A program made the position numbers and the translations under genes. The notes under the pieces were generated by a model. That model did not search any database. It had not been told where the DNA came from and saw only the letters and a program-made list of their open reading frames with translations. Below, piece by piece: positions 9,574-22,125 of a stretch of 64,000 bases of DNA; positions within the stretch are counted from its first letter, which is position 1; each line of letters begins with the position of its first letter. This stretch comes from Mikania micrantha. Lineage: Eukaryota; Streptophyta; Magnoliopsida; Asterales; Asteraceae. Where the stretch lies: positions 44,877,711 to 44,941,710 of the forward strand of contig CM018683.1 in the NCBI GenBank assembly GCA_009363875.1, given 5' to 3'.

Positions 9574-12500
9574 GTGCAGAGACCTTCTCATCTATGGTAT
9601 GTGGACAGTGGAGGATCTAGGAACATGACAGGATGCAGATCCATTTTAAATACCTTCATTCCAAAGAATGAAGGATCTGTTTCCTTTGGAAATAATGCAA
9701 AGGGTTGGATAGTAGGATCTGGTTCTATCCTGAGTGGAAAACTGCACTTCAAAGATGTAAGCTTAGTTGAAAACCTCAAGTTTAATCTCTTGAGTGTTTC
9801 TCAATTAGCGGACAAGAACTTTAGTTCATTTTTCACCAAGGACAGTTGCAAAATTCTTTCTCCTGAAATAAATTCAAAAATAAAGATCTTAATTGATCAA
9901 CATACTCTGCTAATGGCTAAAAGAAGTGGAAATGTCTACGTTGTAGATATGACTACTGATTCACAAACATCTTCTCCTACATGTTTGATAGCCAAAGCAT
10001 CATCTTCTGAAACTGCTCTTTGGCCCAAAGATTCAGTCAGCTTAACCACCAAACTCTTCATAAGCTTTCTACCCTTTCTTTAGTAAGAGGATTGCCTTCC
10101 AAATATTTTCACTTTGAAGGTCAGTGTGAATCTTGCTTAAAGGGAAAACAATATAAAACATCACATAAGTCTATTGAGGAATCCAAATCAACTAACTGTC
10201 TCAATTTGCTTCATATGGATCTGTTTGGTCCAGTGAAGGTAGCCAGCTTGGCAAGAAAGAGATATTGTTTAGTTGTTGTGGATGATTACTCAACATTTTG
10301 GTGGACCTTCTTCCTTTTCAGCAAAGACGAGACTTCTGATAAAATAATTGCCCTTATCACTCAACTTGAAAGACAATTTGGTCTTCATGTTAAGACAATA
10401 AGGAGTGATAATGGCACAGAACTCAAGAATCAGGTTCTTGATAAGTTCTGCATCTCTAAAGGAATACTCAGGCAATATAGTGTTCCTACAACTCCTGCTC
10501 AAAATGGAGTTGTGGAAAGAAAGAATATGACACTTATTGAAGCTGCAAGAACTATGCTTGCAGACTCCGGATTACCTTTATCTTTCTGGGCTGAGGCAGT
10601 AAACACTGCTTGCTATGTCTCAAACAGAGTTCACATTGTGAAGAGACATAACCAGACTGCCTATGAAGTCCTTCATAACACAAATCCTCTCATTTCTTTT
10701 TTCAAAGTTTTTGGGCTTACTTGTTTCATCTTTAATACAAAAGACTCTTTATCCAAGTTTGTTGCTAAAGTTGACTCTGAATATTTTGTTGGATACTCTC
10801 AGACCTCTAGGGCTTACCAAGCTTTCAATCTCAGGACCAAAATTGTTGAGGAAACTATTGATGTTAAATTCAATGAATCTGCATCAACTTCATCTTTCCC
10901 ATCTGCTCCTGATGACCTCTTTGATCTTGAAAGCTTCACCTACATTTCTCCTACCCCTTCTTCCTCTTCTCCTTCTTCAGAATCATGTCAAACCTCTGAA
11001 GATCTATCCTCTCTTGAGGAATGTTCAGTATCTCAATTCTTTACCTCTATCCTTTCTTATCAAATAAATCCTCAAGACCAATATGAACAAGTATCTACTC
11101 CCTTATCCCCAGCTTTGGATAATGTACTTGTAAATATTCATGAACATGTTCATACTTCCCCATCAGAAAACTCTCCTGGCCCTACTAAAAATTCATCTTC
11201 TTCCGATGCTGCCTCTACAAATAACTGTTTTGACATCATTCCCTTCAACAGAAGTTATCCACTAGAGCAAATCTTAGGTGATTTAAATAAATGTGTTCAA
11301 ACCAGGAGCCAGAGTTCAAACTTTTGCCTTTATGCAGCACTTTTGTCCCAAATAGAGCCCTCCAAATATTAGGAAGCTCTTAAAGATAATAATTGGCTAG
11401 AAGCTATGCAAGATGAACTATTGCAATTCAAAAGGCAAAATGTTTGGACTCTTTGCCCCTTGCCAGCAGGAAAATACCCTATCGAAACCAGATGGGTATT
11501 TAGAAATAAAACGGATGACAGAGGCATCGTGATAAAAAATAAAGCCAGATTGGTAGTACAAGGGTATTGCCAAGAGGAAGGCATCGATTATGATGAAACC
11601 TTTGCTCCCGTGGCAAGACCAGAAGCCATAAGACTATAAAGGAGGAAGTCTATGTATGTCAACCTCCAGGGTTTGATGATGTTCATCATCCAGATTGGGT
11701 GTATAGACTAGACAAAGCACTTTATGGTCTGAATCAAGGACCCAGAGCATGGTATGACACTCTTTCTCAATTTCTTCTTTCTAATAAATTTTCTCGGGGA
11801 ACCATTGATAAGACTTTGTTCATCAAGAGGGTAGACAAGGAACTTTTGCTGGTCCAAATCTATGTCGATGACATCATTTTTGGATCAACAAAACCTTCCT
11901 TGTGTGAACAATTTTCTAAATTAATGTCTTCTAAGTTTGAAATAAGTGCTTTAAGTGAACTAAAAATATTTTTAGGACTCCAAGTCAAACAAACCCCCAA
12001 TGGGACTTTAATTCATCAATCTAAATATGTAAAGGATCTTCTAAATAAATTTTTTATGAATGATTGCAAAATAATTTCTACCCCCATGGCAACAAGTCCA
12101 GGAATAAGTACAGATGAAAATGGTGAAACTGTAGATTAAACTTTCTACAAGTGCATGATTGTATCTTTGATGTATTTTCTGCATCAAGGCCAGACATCAT
12201 GTATGCAACATGTGTCTGTGCAAGATACCAGTCTGCCCCCAAACAATCCCATTTATCATTTGTGAAGAGGACACTTAGATATCTTGTACTAGGTATTTGG
12301 TATCATGCTAATCAAACTTGTAAGCTTGTTGGTTTTTCTAACAGTGATTATGCTGGATGCTCGCCCAGCAGAAACTCTACTTCGGGAGGATGTCAGTTCT
12401 TTGCAAACAGCAAACTCAGATTTCAAATTCAACTGTTGAAGCCGAGTAAATTGCAGCATCCCATTGCACTGCCCAAATCCTTTGGTTACAATACCAACTG

Positions 12501-12765
12501 TTGGATTTTGGAATAACTGAACTAAAAACACATCTCTTAATAGATAGCGAAGCTGCCAAAAACATAATAAAGAATCATGTCTACCGTTATAAACCAAACA
12601 CATAGAAATAAGCATCAATTTATTAGGGACTGTTTTGAAAAGGGACTAATTGTCCCAGAACATGTCTCTACAAGTGACCAAATAGCGGACATATTTACCG
12701 AACCCTTGGATTCTTCAACCTTTTCTAAATTTGTGGCCAAATTGGGAATGATAAATATGACCTAA
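9574..12765 (+). pseudogene. Degenerate pol of Copia-1 (PR-IN-RT-RH)
   Basis: The protease motif YVDSGGSRNMTG opens the frame (9600s). A frameshift near 10020 destroys the HRRLSHLN stretch, integrase DDE residues follow in the second block, and a TAG at 11370 stands where Copia-2 has CAG. Between 11635 and 11636 an 86 bp deletion, relative to Copia-2 35788-35873, removes the MDIKSAFL motif with the first catalytic Asp of reverse transcriptase; YVDDI (about 11866-11880) survives. TAA at 12136-12138 replaces CAA, and a further deletion near 12403 damages RNase H. It cannot encode a working polyprotein. Confidence 0.92.
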
Positions 12766-13576
12766 TACACATGGTTAAGAATATGTTTCTTAAACCTTTC
12801 AATAAATATATAAAAGGATAATTTTCAATAATTATCCCAACAACGGATATTTGATAAACCACTGATAAAGCGACTTTGGTCTCTCTCAGTGGTTATCACA
12901 AAACACGAATAGGATCAGTGGTTATGCTAGCCAATGCTTCATATCTATCCGCGGTTACAACCTTCCGTTGTTACACTTTAAACCTTTCGTGGTTTCTTTC
13001 CCTTCCGAGGTCTCTATTTCTTCCGAGACTTTTAACCTCATCACTTATCCATGGTTACTTTTCTTCAGGGGATAAGGCTCTTCCGAGGTTAAAAATCTCT
13101 TCCGTGGTTAACTTCTTTTCTCTATAGTTAACAAATTTTGAGACTTACGCCTAATTTGACAGTCACTAATCACTCTGTAAGATTAGACTCCCTACAATTA
13201 ATTGAATCGACCCTCATTAATTGTTCTCACGGATCGATAATATCTTCTGATTTGACCGTCTGAGCTCGATGCTCATGATGATGGTGTAACAGCATCAGAC
13301 CAGGCTTCATTCCTTACAAAACTTTGTCTGTACATCAGGGTGTGCATTAACGTACTCATTTGTCGTTTGTTCTTCTCTCTCTTGCTCATAGGTTTGTCCA
13401 ATGGGTAAAAACCCTAAGGTAAAACTTTTTGTAAGTTATAAGTAGTGGAGGTTTTTATTTTTGAAACCGCCCTTGTGTAAACGGTTAAACTTCTTCATCT
13501 TTTTCTATCTAAATTTAAGGCAAAGATTTGTAATCACACTTTGCACTCATAACTGCTTGGTGTCATCATCGCAAAA
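12766..13576 (+). other. Non-coding spacer between pol and ORF3 of Copia-1
   Basis: No long ORF. Between 12900 and 13130 it has repeated TTCCG(A/T)GGTTA-type motifs resembling the LTR palindromes. The part at 13260-13360 is shared with Copia-2 at about 37590-37720, marking the transition toward ORF3. Confidence 0.6.
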
Positions 13577-16500
13577 ATGGTTTCTGAAGCTCTGAAAATC
13601 AAGCCGATTCACAACCTCGGAGCCTACCTTGTTATATCTTCTGAGTACCCTCACTATAACGAGGCAATCGATATTCTCTTAAACTCTTTCGTTCATACTG
13701 CTCTCGTCCTAAATCCTCCTATCTCGGAGGTTGCTCTAAACCAGTTTTGGGCAAACTCAACCCGTAACAAAGGATGACTCTGTTGAAAGCATCGCTTCTG
13801 TGGTCGCTGGTCAACAAGTCACCCTCACCCCTTCCAAAATAAGTGTTGCCCTAAATCTGAATGACACAAAGGCACCCACCACTATTTCTTCAAAACTTCT
13901 CCATAATGCTTTTGTTCAATGTGATTATCAGGTTGACCTGAAAAACAGGACCTTGTACAAAGCTTTCTTCCACCCTAAGTACAAGTTTCTGTATGACACG
14001 ATTTTAATGTGTCTTTCTCAAAAGACGACCAGTTGGGGAGAGATGCCGTTTGACATGCAATGTGTCATGTATGCTGTTTTGTCCAACGAAAAGGTCAACT
14101 TACCACAAATAATTTTTGATCATATGGTGCATCACCAAAAGAGCTCCAAATTTCTTTTCGCCTTTTTGCTGATCTTAATAATGTTTGTCATATTGCTCCT
14201 CCTTCTACTATTAAAAGCATTGACAAACAAGTGTTCACTAGATTGAACACTGATGCATGACACATGGATGACACTGAGGAAACACCCATCCTTGGTGAAC
14301 CCTCATCCACCTCTTCTTCCACACCTGTACAGGTACCAGCCAAAAGGAAAACTTTTACCAAAGTCTCTAAACCTAAAAGGCCCTAAAAGACTGTTCAGGA
14401 AGATGAGATTCCTGAACATGTCTCTTCCCCCACTGGGCAATTGGATACATCTGTTCCATCCTCACAGATGAATCAAGCATCTCCACCCCATCTAGCTCCT
14501 CGTCAATCCTCTCAACAGGATGTTGTTGTACTCCAAAAGGACCCCTCTCTAACCACTGAAGTGTCACTTGACACTTAGATGGCAGTCCAATATCCCATGG
14601 ACATCTCTGTTTCTTCTCCACAAAAATCCCCTCACTCTCCTACCCATGTTGTCCATGAGATTGATTCTACCTTTGAGCAACTTGGTTCTCCTCCACCTTC
14701 ACCTATAGAGGAACAACCACATCAAACCTTTGCTCAAACTATTCAATCTCTTACCCATGGAGAAGAGGATGAGATCAGGATGCCCAGTCCATCTAGAAAT
14801 CTTGATCATATATCTAGAGTATCCATCTCACATGAGAACCTAATGGGATCTCATTTGAATGGATCAGGCAATAAGACTCTTGGTAAGGCAACAACCCATG
14901 AAGTTCTTGAAACTGAGGCTGGAACTCCCCGGAACCAAGAAAAAGGGGTCCATGACACAATAAAGGAATTGACGGATTCTGTTGCTCATATTCAGGCTGG
15001 TGTGACCAAACTCACTAAGTTAGTCACAACAGTCTTGAATAACCAAGTCCTGCAAACCAAATCCATCCCCATCCAGGCACCTTCACTTGAAGGTACTCCA
15101 AACACTCCACCTACTTCCACTGCCCCCATCTTCGCAACCCATGCTTTTCAAGAAGTGTTAAAACCTTTCTTACTGCCCATCTCACTACCCTGCTTCAAAA
15201 CTGTACCCAACAATTCCTCACCACTCAAAAGATCCAACTGGATCTACTGAAAATTTCAGTAGATTCCAAAGTCTCTTCTTTACAACATGAAGTTTCTAAC
15301 CATACTCGTTTTCCAGAGTCTCTTACAGTGATTGCTCCTCCTTCTCCCTGGTTCAAGGAACAGGCTGATGAAGCCAAAAAGAGGGAGAATGAAAGGATCT
15401 TGTCTGCTGCCCAAGCTGCCAAGAGGGCAGAAGACAAAACTGAGCAAAGGAGGATGAAGGAAATAAAATTAAAAAATCAGGAGGCACTCCTCAAAGTAGC
15501 ACTGGATCAGAAATTTCATACTGAAGCTACTAAAGCTAGCTCTGATCAGAAGCAAAGGGAAGTTGAAGTTCAAATAAACACTGGCACATCAGGTGTATCC
15601 AGAAAACCCAGACCCTCCAATTCAGCTCCCACTAAAACAATAAAGCCCACAGCCGCTGGCTCATCTACTTTTGCCTCAACTACTCAGGACATACCAATTC
15701 CAACTGGTTTTGTCCAATCTGAGCATAACCCCATCTTTCCTAAACATATCTCCCCCACCATATCTATTCCTTCTTCACTCATACACACAAATAAAGAAAA
15801 TTCACCTACCCTTTCTCCAAATTCTGCTTCTCAAACCCTCCTAGAACTATCCTTACATACCTCCCTTCCTACTACTCTCAATGACTCCAAAATTGGCTAA
15901 AAACCAGCCCTAATAATCACTCTATCTTTCTCAAGAAGATAAAATAGTGTGGTCAGAAAAACCAAAACCCCCAATAGCAAACCTCAGAAACCTCTAACTC
16001 CTACTCAAGAACCTAGCTCAGGCTTAAATGATGATCAACTCATTGCCTCTCTTATTTCAAGAAAGAGAAGGCTCATACTGGCTGATGATGATGAGTCTGA
16101 CATGCCCAAAACCACCACAGCTTCCTCACCAATAAAGTCAGCAGATGCTGAGAAATCACAAACTTCTCCAATAAAGGAATCCTATAAACCTGTAAGGACA
16201 TTCCCTTACGATGATGACCTTCCGAAGACAAAGCATAAAGAAACGGAGAAGGAAAATAAGATCCTAGCCGATCTAGAGGCCACTGGTCTCTCAGGAGTTG
16301 AGCTGGCAAAGACCTATCAGGAACAAATTGCCTTGTTAGATAGACAGCAAGATAAAGCCTATTAGGCTGAGAGGGAGCAGCTGATCAAGTTTCTGCTGGA
16401 TGAAAGGAAGTACAAAGTTGAAAACTTCAACAACTGGGATATTACTAGCATCAGAAATGAAGCTGAAGTTTTATCTAAAAGAATAAAGGCAGAAGTCAAG

Positions 16501-17224
16501 AAGAAAAAGACCATTGAGCAGAGAAAAAGAATAAAACACATCCTCATTCAAAATCAATGGGGACCAAAGAACACAATAACAAGATGGAGAGATGATGTTC
16601 TATTTGATGAATGGTCAAAATTCAAAAGAGAAAATAGTGATCATCCTGAGCTTTGGAAAGAAGTCACTTCACCCTCTCCCACTATAGTGACTCAGCTCAA
16701 GGATGCCAACCCAAACACAATACTTGATCATTTGCTAAATGCACCTATAGGAAGCCTAGGTGTTGGGTCTGCAGAATCTCCATCTGCTGTCAAATTCAGA
16801 CCCTGGGTTGATGTTGATAAGGAAATTCTTCCTGATCTTCTGAGAAACTACGAGCCTCATCAGCATGCTGTTGTAAAGAAGGTACTTGATTCAAATGATC
16901 AAGTGAAAAGAAGAGAAATAATACATTGGCTGGCCGGAGCTCCTCCTCTTCCTTTGGGTCCACCTTCTAAATCCCAGCCTCCTCAGATAAAAAAACTCCA
17001 GAGCTAGAATAAATAGATGTTTCTATGACCCTGTCTCCAAGAGCATGACCATTGAAAGATATAATGGTTCAAGAACTTTCTTCTCAAATTGGGATGAAAT
17101 TCTTACCCTACCAAATGATGATCTGAAGGAAATGTAGCACATGACTCTGGATAATGCTGATATAGAGTATGAAGTTCTGAACTATGTTCGAGCTCTCAGA
17201 ATTAAAATTGGTCTGGCTTTATAG
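13577..17224 (+). pseudogene. Third ORF of Copia-1 (Sirevirus extra ORF), frameshifted
   Basis: A start MVSEALKIKP at 13577 leads through several frames to TAG 17222-17224. The first 230 residues form a compact domain (segments 13577-13770 and 13800-14200, with YKAFFHPKYKFLYDTILMCL and TTSWGEMPF) resembling the domain found at this position in related elements. A long Pro/Ser/Thr-rich linker follows (14.25-15.9 kb). Then come Lys/Glu-rich helices (15.35-15.6 and 16.2-16.6 kb) and a conserved C-terminal block (16.7-17.2 kb). Frameshifts lie near 13775, 14220 and 15240; TAG codons include 16363 and 17134. Such ORFs have been called env-like, but no signal peptide or clear envelope feature is visible. 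Function unknown. Confidence 0.72.
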
Positions 17225-17251
17225 CAAAAATAAATGGTTTTGGCTTCATCA

Positions 17252-17265
17252 GTTGAGAGGGATAT
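17252..17265 (+). other. Polypurine tract of Copia-1
   Basis: TTGAGAGGGATAT precedes the TGTTGG start of the 3' LTR. The same place in Copia-2 reads CCAGAGGGAGAT. Confidence 0.75.
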
Positions 17266-17916
17266 TGTTGGAAAATAAGGACTGATGAGCAAAACCACTG
17301 ATGCCAGACAAATAAACAAATCGCGGATTGACCAACCGTGGATGCTTCTCTTCTGATTGAAGAACTGCTTCAACATCGGAAGATCAACAGTGGAAGATTC
17401 GCCAAAAAGAACTACAACTAAAATTCTCTACTTCGGAAAACACTAGCTGACCATGATACCTCGGAAGACAATCTCCTTTTCCGAAATAACTGATTGTTTA
17501 ATCAGCTTCCAATGAACATCTTCCGAAAGAATAACCACTGAGCATCAGTACAACTACTTCAACCTCAAAAGACTTGAAGACTCCTGAAGACTCTTGTTTC
17601 CGTTGTTGACTTTGTATTTGTACTAGTCTGATGATTTAGTGTCTGTAACAGTGTCAACTATTTGTCTTATTATTTCTTGTCTTGTATCTCAGAATGTTGG
17701 GTATTTAAGTCCAAATATTCTCTGAGTAAAATGAATTACTTCCCCCAAAATTCCTTGTGCTTTCTTTATGTTCTTCTCTCTATCTAAGCAAGAAACTAAA
17801 CAACCAAAATAACCTTGTGCAAAACTTTAGAGGGAGTTAATACTAAAGCTTTGACTAAGTGTCTAAAGCCTTTGTTCCTGGTAAAACAGCCTCTCCTCGG
17901 GTTTCTGTTTTCAACA
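17266..17916 (+). repeat. 3' LTR of Copia-1
   Basis: It matches 5890-6557 with many substitutions and a few indels and ends in CAACA, followed by the target duplication AAAGA. Confidence 0.93.
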
Positions 17917-17921
17917 AAAGA

Positions 17922-19500
17922 CTAGCTCATCATTCAAGGCGAGTCTGCATATCCCCTTTTACTTGCTTTTAATGTTTTAAGGATGAAACATGTAACTTTG
18001 AACTTAGCCTAAACTTAAATTCATGTGAACTTAGCTTTATGACTGGAACTGTAGTGAACTTAGCTTGAGCTTGCATTGATAACAACTTAACTATTTATTA
18101 GCATTGATGGATATATTGGACCGAGCATCCCATCGATGTTTGATTTACCCTTCGGGGGAGGCCCGTGGTGATTGTTTACTACTTTGGCATAGTTAGGAAT
18201 TCTAGCTTGGTCAAACTTTATCTATTTGAACTTATTAATCAGCTTGTACATGCTTTGTTCATTATATTTTAATCATTATGCTTAGATATCACTTATGACA
18301 ACTTATCTATTATAAACTATCTTTGGTGTGTGTGCTAAACCTATGAAATTCACCAAGTTTATAGTTGACATTTTATTTTAAACATGTTCCAAGTGGAAAT
18401 GCAAATTATCTGTGCTAGGAGCTTGGACTTAGATTATTTGCATTTTATTATGTTTAGAGTTTAGTTTTGAGACATGTGTTACAATTATGGTTCTTTGGAT
18501 CTTTGGTTATGTTTTATTGAATGATGAATTGCTTTTAAGGAAACATTTTAAGTTATTAAACATCATGTGCTTTTGAACAATCTACACTTTGTGATATCCT
18601 AATGATTCCACAATTGGCCGAGGTCTTACATTTGCAAGCTTTCTTTAGTCTTGTAAGCCTTATGGGCTAATAGCTTTGTTGCCTAAATTATGATTATTCT
18701 TATGTCTTTGTGATGATGATTGTACAAATTGATTGAAATTATTTATGTCAAGATTAATGATGAAATTATGAGATTATTCCAATGATGATGTAGGCTTGTT
18801 TAGATTGTTTATTGTTCTAGAATGATGAATGTTTAATCATAATATGTTGAAAAACTATTATCAAAGCATTTGTTTATAGTCTTATGATCTTTTTTTAAGA
18901 TTATACGATGACATTTGGAATGATAATTGGTTTCTTTAATGATTTGTTTAAGAGTATACTTTCTTTCACTTATGTTTTGAAAAAAACATGGTGATGTTAT
19001 GATTTGTTGATTGTGAATTATATAAAACCTAGGAATTTATGGCCAAATTAACCTCATTCGCATGATCACGTTCATGGAATATGAATTGGAATTTATTGTA
19101 ATTTTGTTGACTTTATGCAATTTAGGGTGATTAATATGTATTAATCATAACTAGTCTTCCTTAAATTCTATAGTTAAGATTCTAGACGGACAAATAATTA
19201 TTGGATAAATCTTGACATAAACTTTGACTTTAGACTTCATAGAATAATCTAAGGGGATTAGGATGTGTATATCATTTTAATTTTCCATAAATTTTAAGAT
19301 TAGATATCTTAAACTAGATTCTAGTCAACATTTGGTTTATCAATTCATGTTAATCTCATCATTAGACTAATTGAATTCATAATCTTGGTAATTTCTTTTG
19401 GCTTCAGGTAATGTTCTAAGTAGTTAGTTATCTTTTATTTAAAAATGCAAACCAAAATTTTTCATGTTTATGACTAAAAATTAATCAAGATTTGGTATTG
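17922..19500 (+). repeat. Degraded chromovirus-type LTR (R-U5 part), split by Copia-1
   Basis: Directly after the Copia-1 duplication comes CAAGGCGAGTCTGCATATCC and CCCTTTTACTTGC, the style seen downstream of the promoter in the other gypsy LTRs of this window (compare 25620-25700). TGGTATTGAGAGCTA near 19494 resembles a decayed tRNA-Met primer site, so the LTR may end shortly before it. No start or target duplication was identified. No ORF above 60 codons. Confidence 0.4.
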
Positions 19501-19769
19501 AGAGCTACCATGTTCACGGATTGATATCTGGTTCTTACCATAAACTATATTTATATACGATAAGTATTATTGTGTGTGGTTTAGTTCTTGAGTGAAAACG
19601 ATTTTAATACTAAAGTTGTGTGAAAAATTCATATTAAAAAGAAATTATAACGCACATATGAAAACTTTGATTATTTTCAAAAAATAATTTTCTTTATTTT
19701 TTATCTAATCTACATAAAAATTGATAAAAAAATAAAAATTATGTTTAAAAACATATTTGAAATTAGAGT

Positions 19770-19950
19770 AAACTGCAATTTGTGTCCCTTAAGTTTACCC
19801 AGAACATCAACTTGTGTCCCTATCGCTAAAAAATTGCAACTTGCATCCTTGAACTTTTGTTTTATTGCCAATTATATCCTTGACGTGACTTAAACGCTAA
19901 AAAATTGGTTGCCGCACCCTCAAATTACCACTTTTGGAGCTACACCACTG
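19770..19950. repeat. Dispersed-repeat-like segment
   Basis: It has the recurrent phrases GCAATTTGTGTCCCTTAAG, CTTGTGTCCCTATCG and TTGCATCCTTGAAC, about 45 bp apart, typical of transposon termini dispersed in plant genomes. The family cannot be named from sequence alone. Confidence 0.3.
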
Positions 19951-19951
19951 A

Positions 19952-20950
19952 GTGTGATATGCCAGGATCAGATACACCGGTCATATAGAACGACTCTATA
20001 TAAGTTTGAAATTACGCAGAAATCATTTAAGATCAATCAAAACCAAATAGTTTAAGTTACACAGCGGAATAAAGTCTAAAGTTGTGGAAGCTAAAAAAGT
20101 TGACATAATGTTTTACACATCGCCAAAATATAAAGTAGTATCAATTATTAGTTATGCATATTCTTCAAAATAGGATTCCATGCATGTAATCCTAGTCCTT
20201 AAGTGAGTTGGTTACATGAGAATTACATGCTAAAGTGTGTCAACATAAAGTTGGTGAGCTCACAAGTTTGATATAGATAAATAGTAAATAGTTTGCACGA
20301 CACATACTGGAATGTTAATTTTGTTTAGGCACAAGGCCTAGAGTGCATGTGTTGCACCACTACCAAAACTGGATTGTTCGATGCATCCGCCATGTCTATT
20401 CATAATTATGCTCGTCCTGACCTCCGGTCAGTATTGTCGCCGAGTGGGGTTTGTCAGACCTTGTACTATTCAAGAATGCCTTGTTTGTGTTAATAAATGG
20501 CATAGTTTTGCGAGGACTTTCATACGATAATCCACTCTCATCTATGTTTGCACAACATAACTAGTAATACATCAAAATGTGTTTGTCAAAGTAAGTTTGC
20601 ATGTAATCTCCCCTTTATCTGTTACCTATATCATATAGATGATATGAGTTTGTGTTTGCATTGGCCTATTTAGACAGAGTGCGTGTCCAAACAACTCCAA
20701 GTTTGGCCGAGTCTGGTTGTGTCTGATCAAGGATACAAGTTTGACTGTGTTTGACCGTATACGACTTGACGACCCGTTGGTAAATTTAGAGTTTGGTTTA
20801 CATTAACGTTATTTATCAATTTCATGACGTTTTTAAAACTTTCCTTATTTAGCAAGTTGTGCACATAGACATGCTATGAACATTTGAAGTTTCCAAATAT
20901 GGCAAAGATACCTAGTGATTATTATACAGACATATATAGGTTCAAATCTA
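19952..20950 (-). repeat. Minus-oriented chromovirus LTR fragment
   Basis: The plus strand starts TGTGATATGCC. Read on the minus strand, the segment has TGTGAGCTCACCAACTTTAT (near 20235-20260), matching the U5 motif at 54781-54805, and a GGAGGTCAGGACGAG part (near 20415) like 54570. So it is an LTR in reverse orientation. The right boundary was not found. Confidence 0.45.
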
Positions 20951-21339
20951 TAATTTGTTCTAAATAAAAACTGATATGGAGTAGTTTAAAAACAAACACC
21001 AACATATCTCTAGTTTTGGCATTTGTTAAATAGTCTTTTATGTATTGTTGATCAAATAATACATTGGCACAAAAGAAGAAATACTTCACTTGTGAATTCA
21101 AAATCTAAGAAAACATTAGAAGATAGAGGCCCAAATCTAAAAGACAATATGAGTAGGGGTTCATTAGAAAAGAATACTGAATACCTTAACCTATGGTTAT
21201 TGGTTCAAACTAACAACCATCTAGGCACAAACCCCTTATGCTATGTGTAAAGGGCTCGACCACATTTGATCACCCTATATGACCCTTCTTCCATTCCGTT
21301 CATGGTTTGTACCTTATGCCACAATTAATGGCGGAGCTT
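20951..21339. other. Unassigned intergenic sequence
   Basis: A 75-codon ORF on the plus strand (21023-21250) has no recognisable motif and no promoter signal. Probably transposon debris. Confidence 0.3.
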
Positions 21340-21499
21340 GGAAAAAATGTTCAAGGGGGGCGAAAGTTATAGATTGCTATGTTTTGGGCCAAAAATTCAG
21401 GTCGACAAATGCTAATTCGGGTCGGGTCAAACAATTTAAAATTTAAAATATCAAATATTTGTACCGCTCAAAAAAATAAATATGTTTGTATCAAACAAG

Positions 21500-21790
21500 A
21501 TATAAAATCAATCAGGGATAAGAAGTCATTATGAAGAGGTCAACTCTGCGGAAAGGAGGGTGGCTACAAGCTGATGGATCACATCGGGGAGTGGAAGCTG
21601 ATGCGCAAGATAACATATCCGAACCAATATTTAAAGCAACCTTTGACTTCTTCTCTAAGGATCACATCGGGGAGCGGAAGCTGGATTTGACTAAAGACAA
21701 TGGAGATAAAATCAATCAGGGATAAGAAGTCATTATAAAGAGGTCAACTCTGTGGAAAGGAGGGTGGCTAAAAGCTGATGGATGTCATTC
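21500..21790. repeat. Direct repeat of about 80 bp, 204 bp apart
   Basis: ATAAAATCAATCAGGGATAA and what follows recurs at about 21502 and 21706 with few differences over about 80 bp. Between the copies, GATCACATCGGGGAG and GGAAGCTG occur twice, about 83 bp apart. It sits in the upstream (U3) part of the Tat A LTR. Confidence 0.75.
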
Positions 21791-21900
21791 AAAAGGACAT
21801 AAATATCATAAAGGAAGAAGAGAACTCTCCAAGGTTGCCATCCTTACCCAAAGAGGAAAGTAGTATTGGGGAGGACCCGGATTCCATCTCCTCTATTCCC

Positions 21901-21910
21901 ATATAAATAC
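21901..21910 (+). promoter_or_regulatory. TATA box of the Tat A LTR
   Basis: ATATAAATAC lies about 200 bp before the LTR end and primer binding site, the expected place for the promoter of a Tat-type LTR. Confidence 0.55.
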
Positions 21911-22114
21911 TAGGGCCATACCACATCGTATGACACATCTAACTCCAATCTCCTTCCAATACCTAGATTTACCCAAATACATACTTACCCTTACGCCGGA
22001 GGTTGATCACAGCGAAACCCTCCATGTGGTGAGGCTAACGACTTGTTATATTTTGCAGGTTTAATCGGAAGTGAACAAGAAAATCTATTCGGGCCATATA
22101 TTTTTATAAACAAG

Positions 22115-22125
22115 TGGCGCTATCC
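22115..22125 (+). other. Primer binding site of Tat A
   Basis: TGGCGCTATCC begins two bases after an LTR end in ATAAACA (22112). TGGCGC-type sites are typical of Tat/Ogre and Athila elements, not of copia or chromoviruses. Confidence 0.7.

Larger units (their letters stand above)
5890..17916 (+). mobile_element. Copia-1: old Sirevirus-like Ty1/copia element, 12.0 kb
   Basis: LTRs of 668 and 651 bp (5890-6557, 17266-17916) start TGTTGG; the right one ends CAACA, the left one CAACT. The 5 bp AAAGA flanks both sides (5885-5889, 17917-17921), proving an insertion. A tRNA-Met-type primer site, gag, pol, a 0.8 kb spacer, a long third ORF and a polypurine tract follow in that order. LTRs differ at many positions, including a scrambled block near 6030-6090, so the insertion is much older than Copia-2. 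All ORFs are broken. The long Gag, extra ORF after pol, and palindrome-rich LTR place it in the Sirevirus group. Confidence 0.95.

Noticed and set aside
13577..17224. Copia-1 ORF3 as a retroviral envelope gene
   Set aside because: No signal peptide, no convincing membrane anchor in the conserved part and no cleavage motif; the hydrophobic run near 14190 arises after a frameshift.
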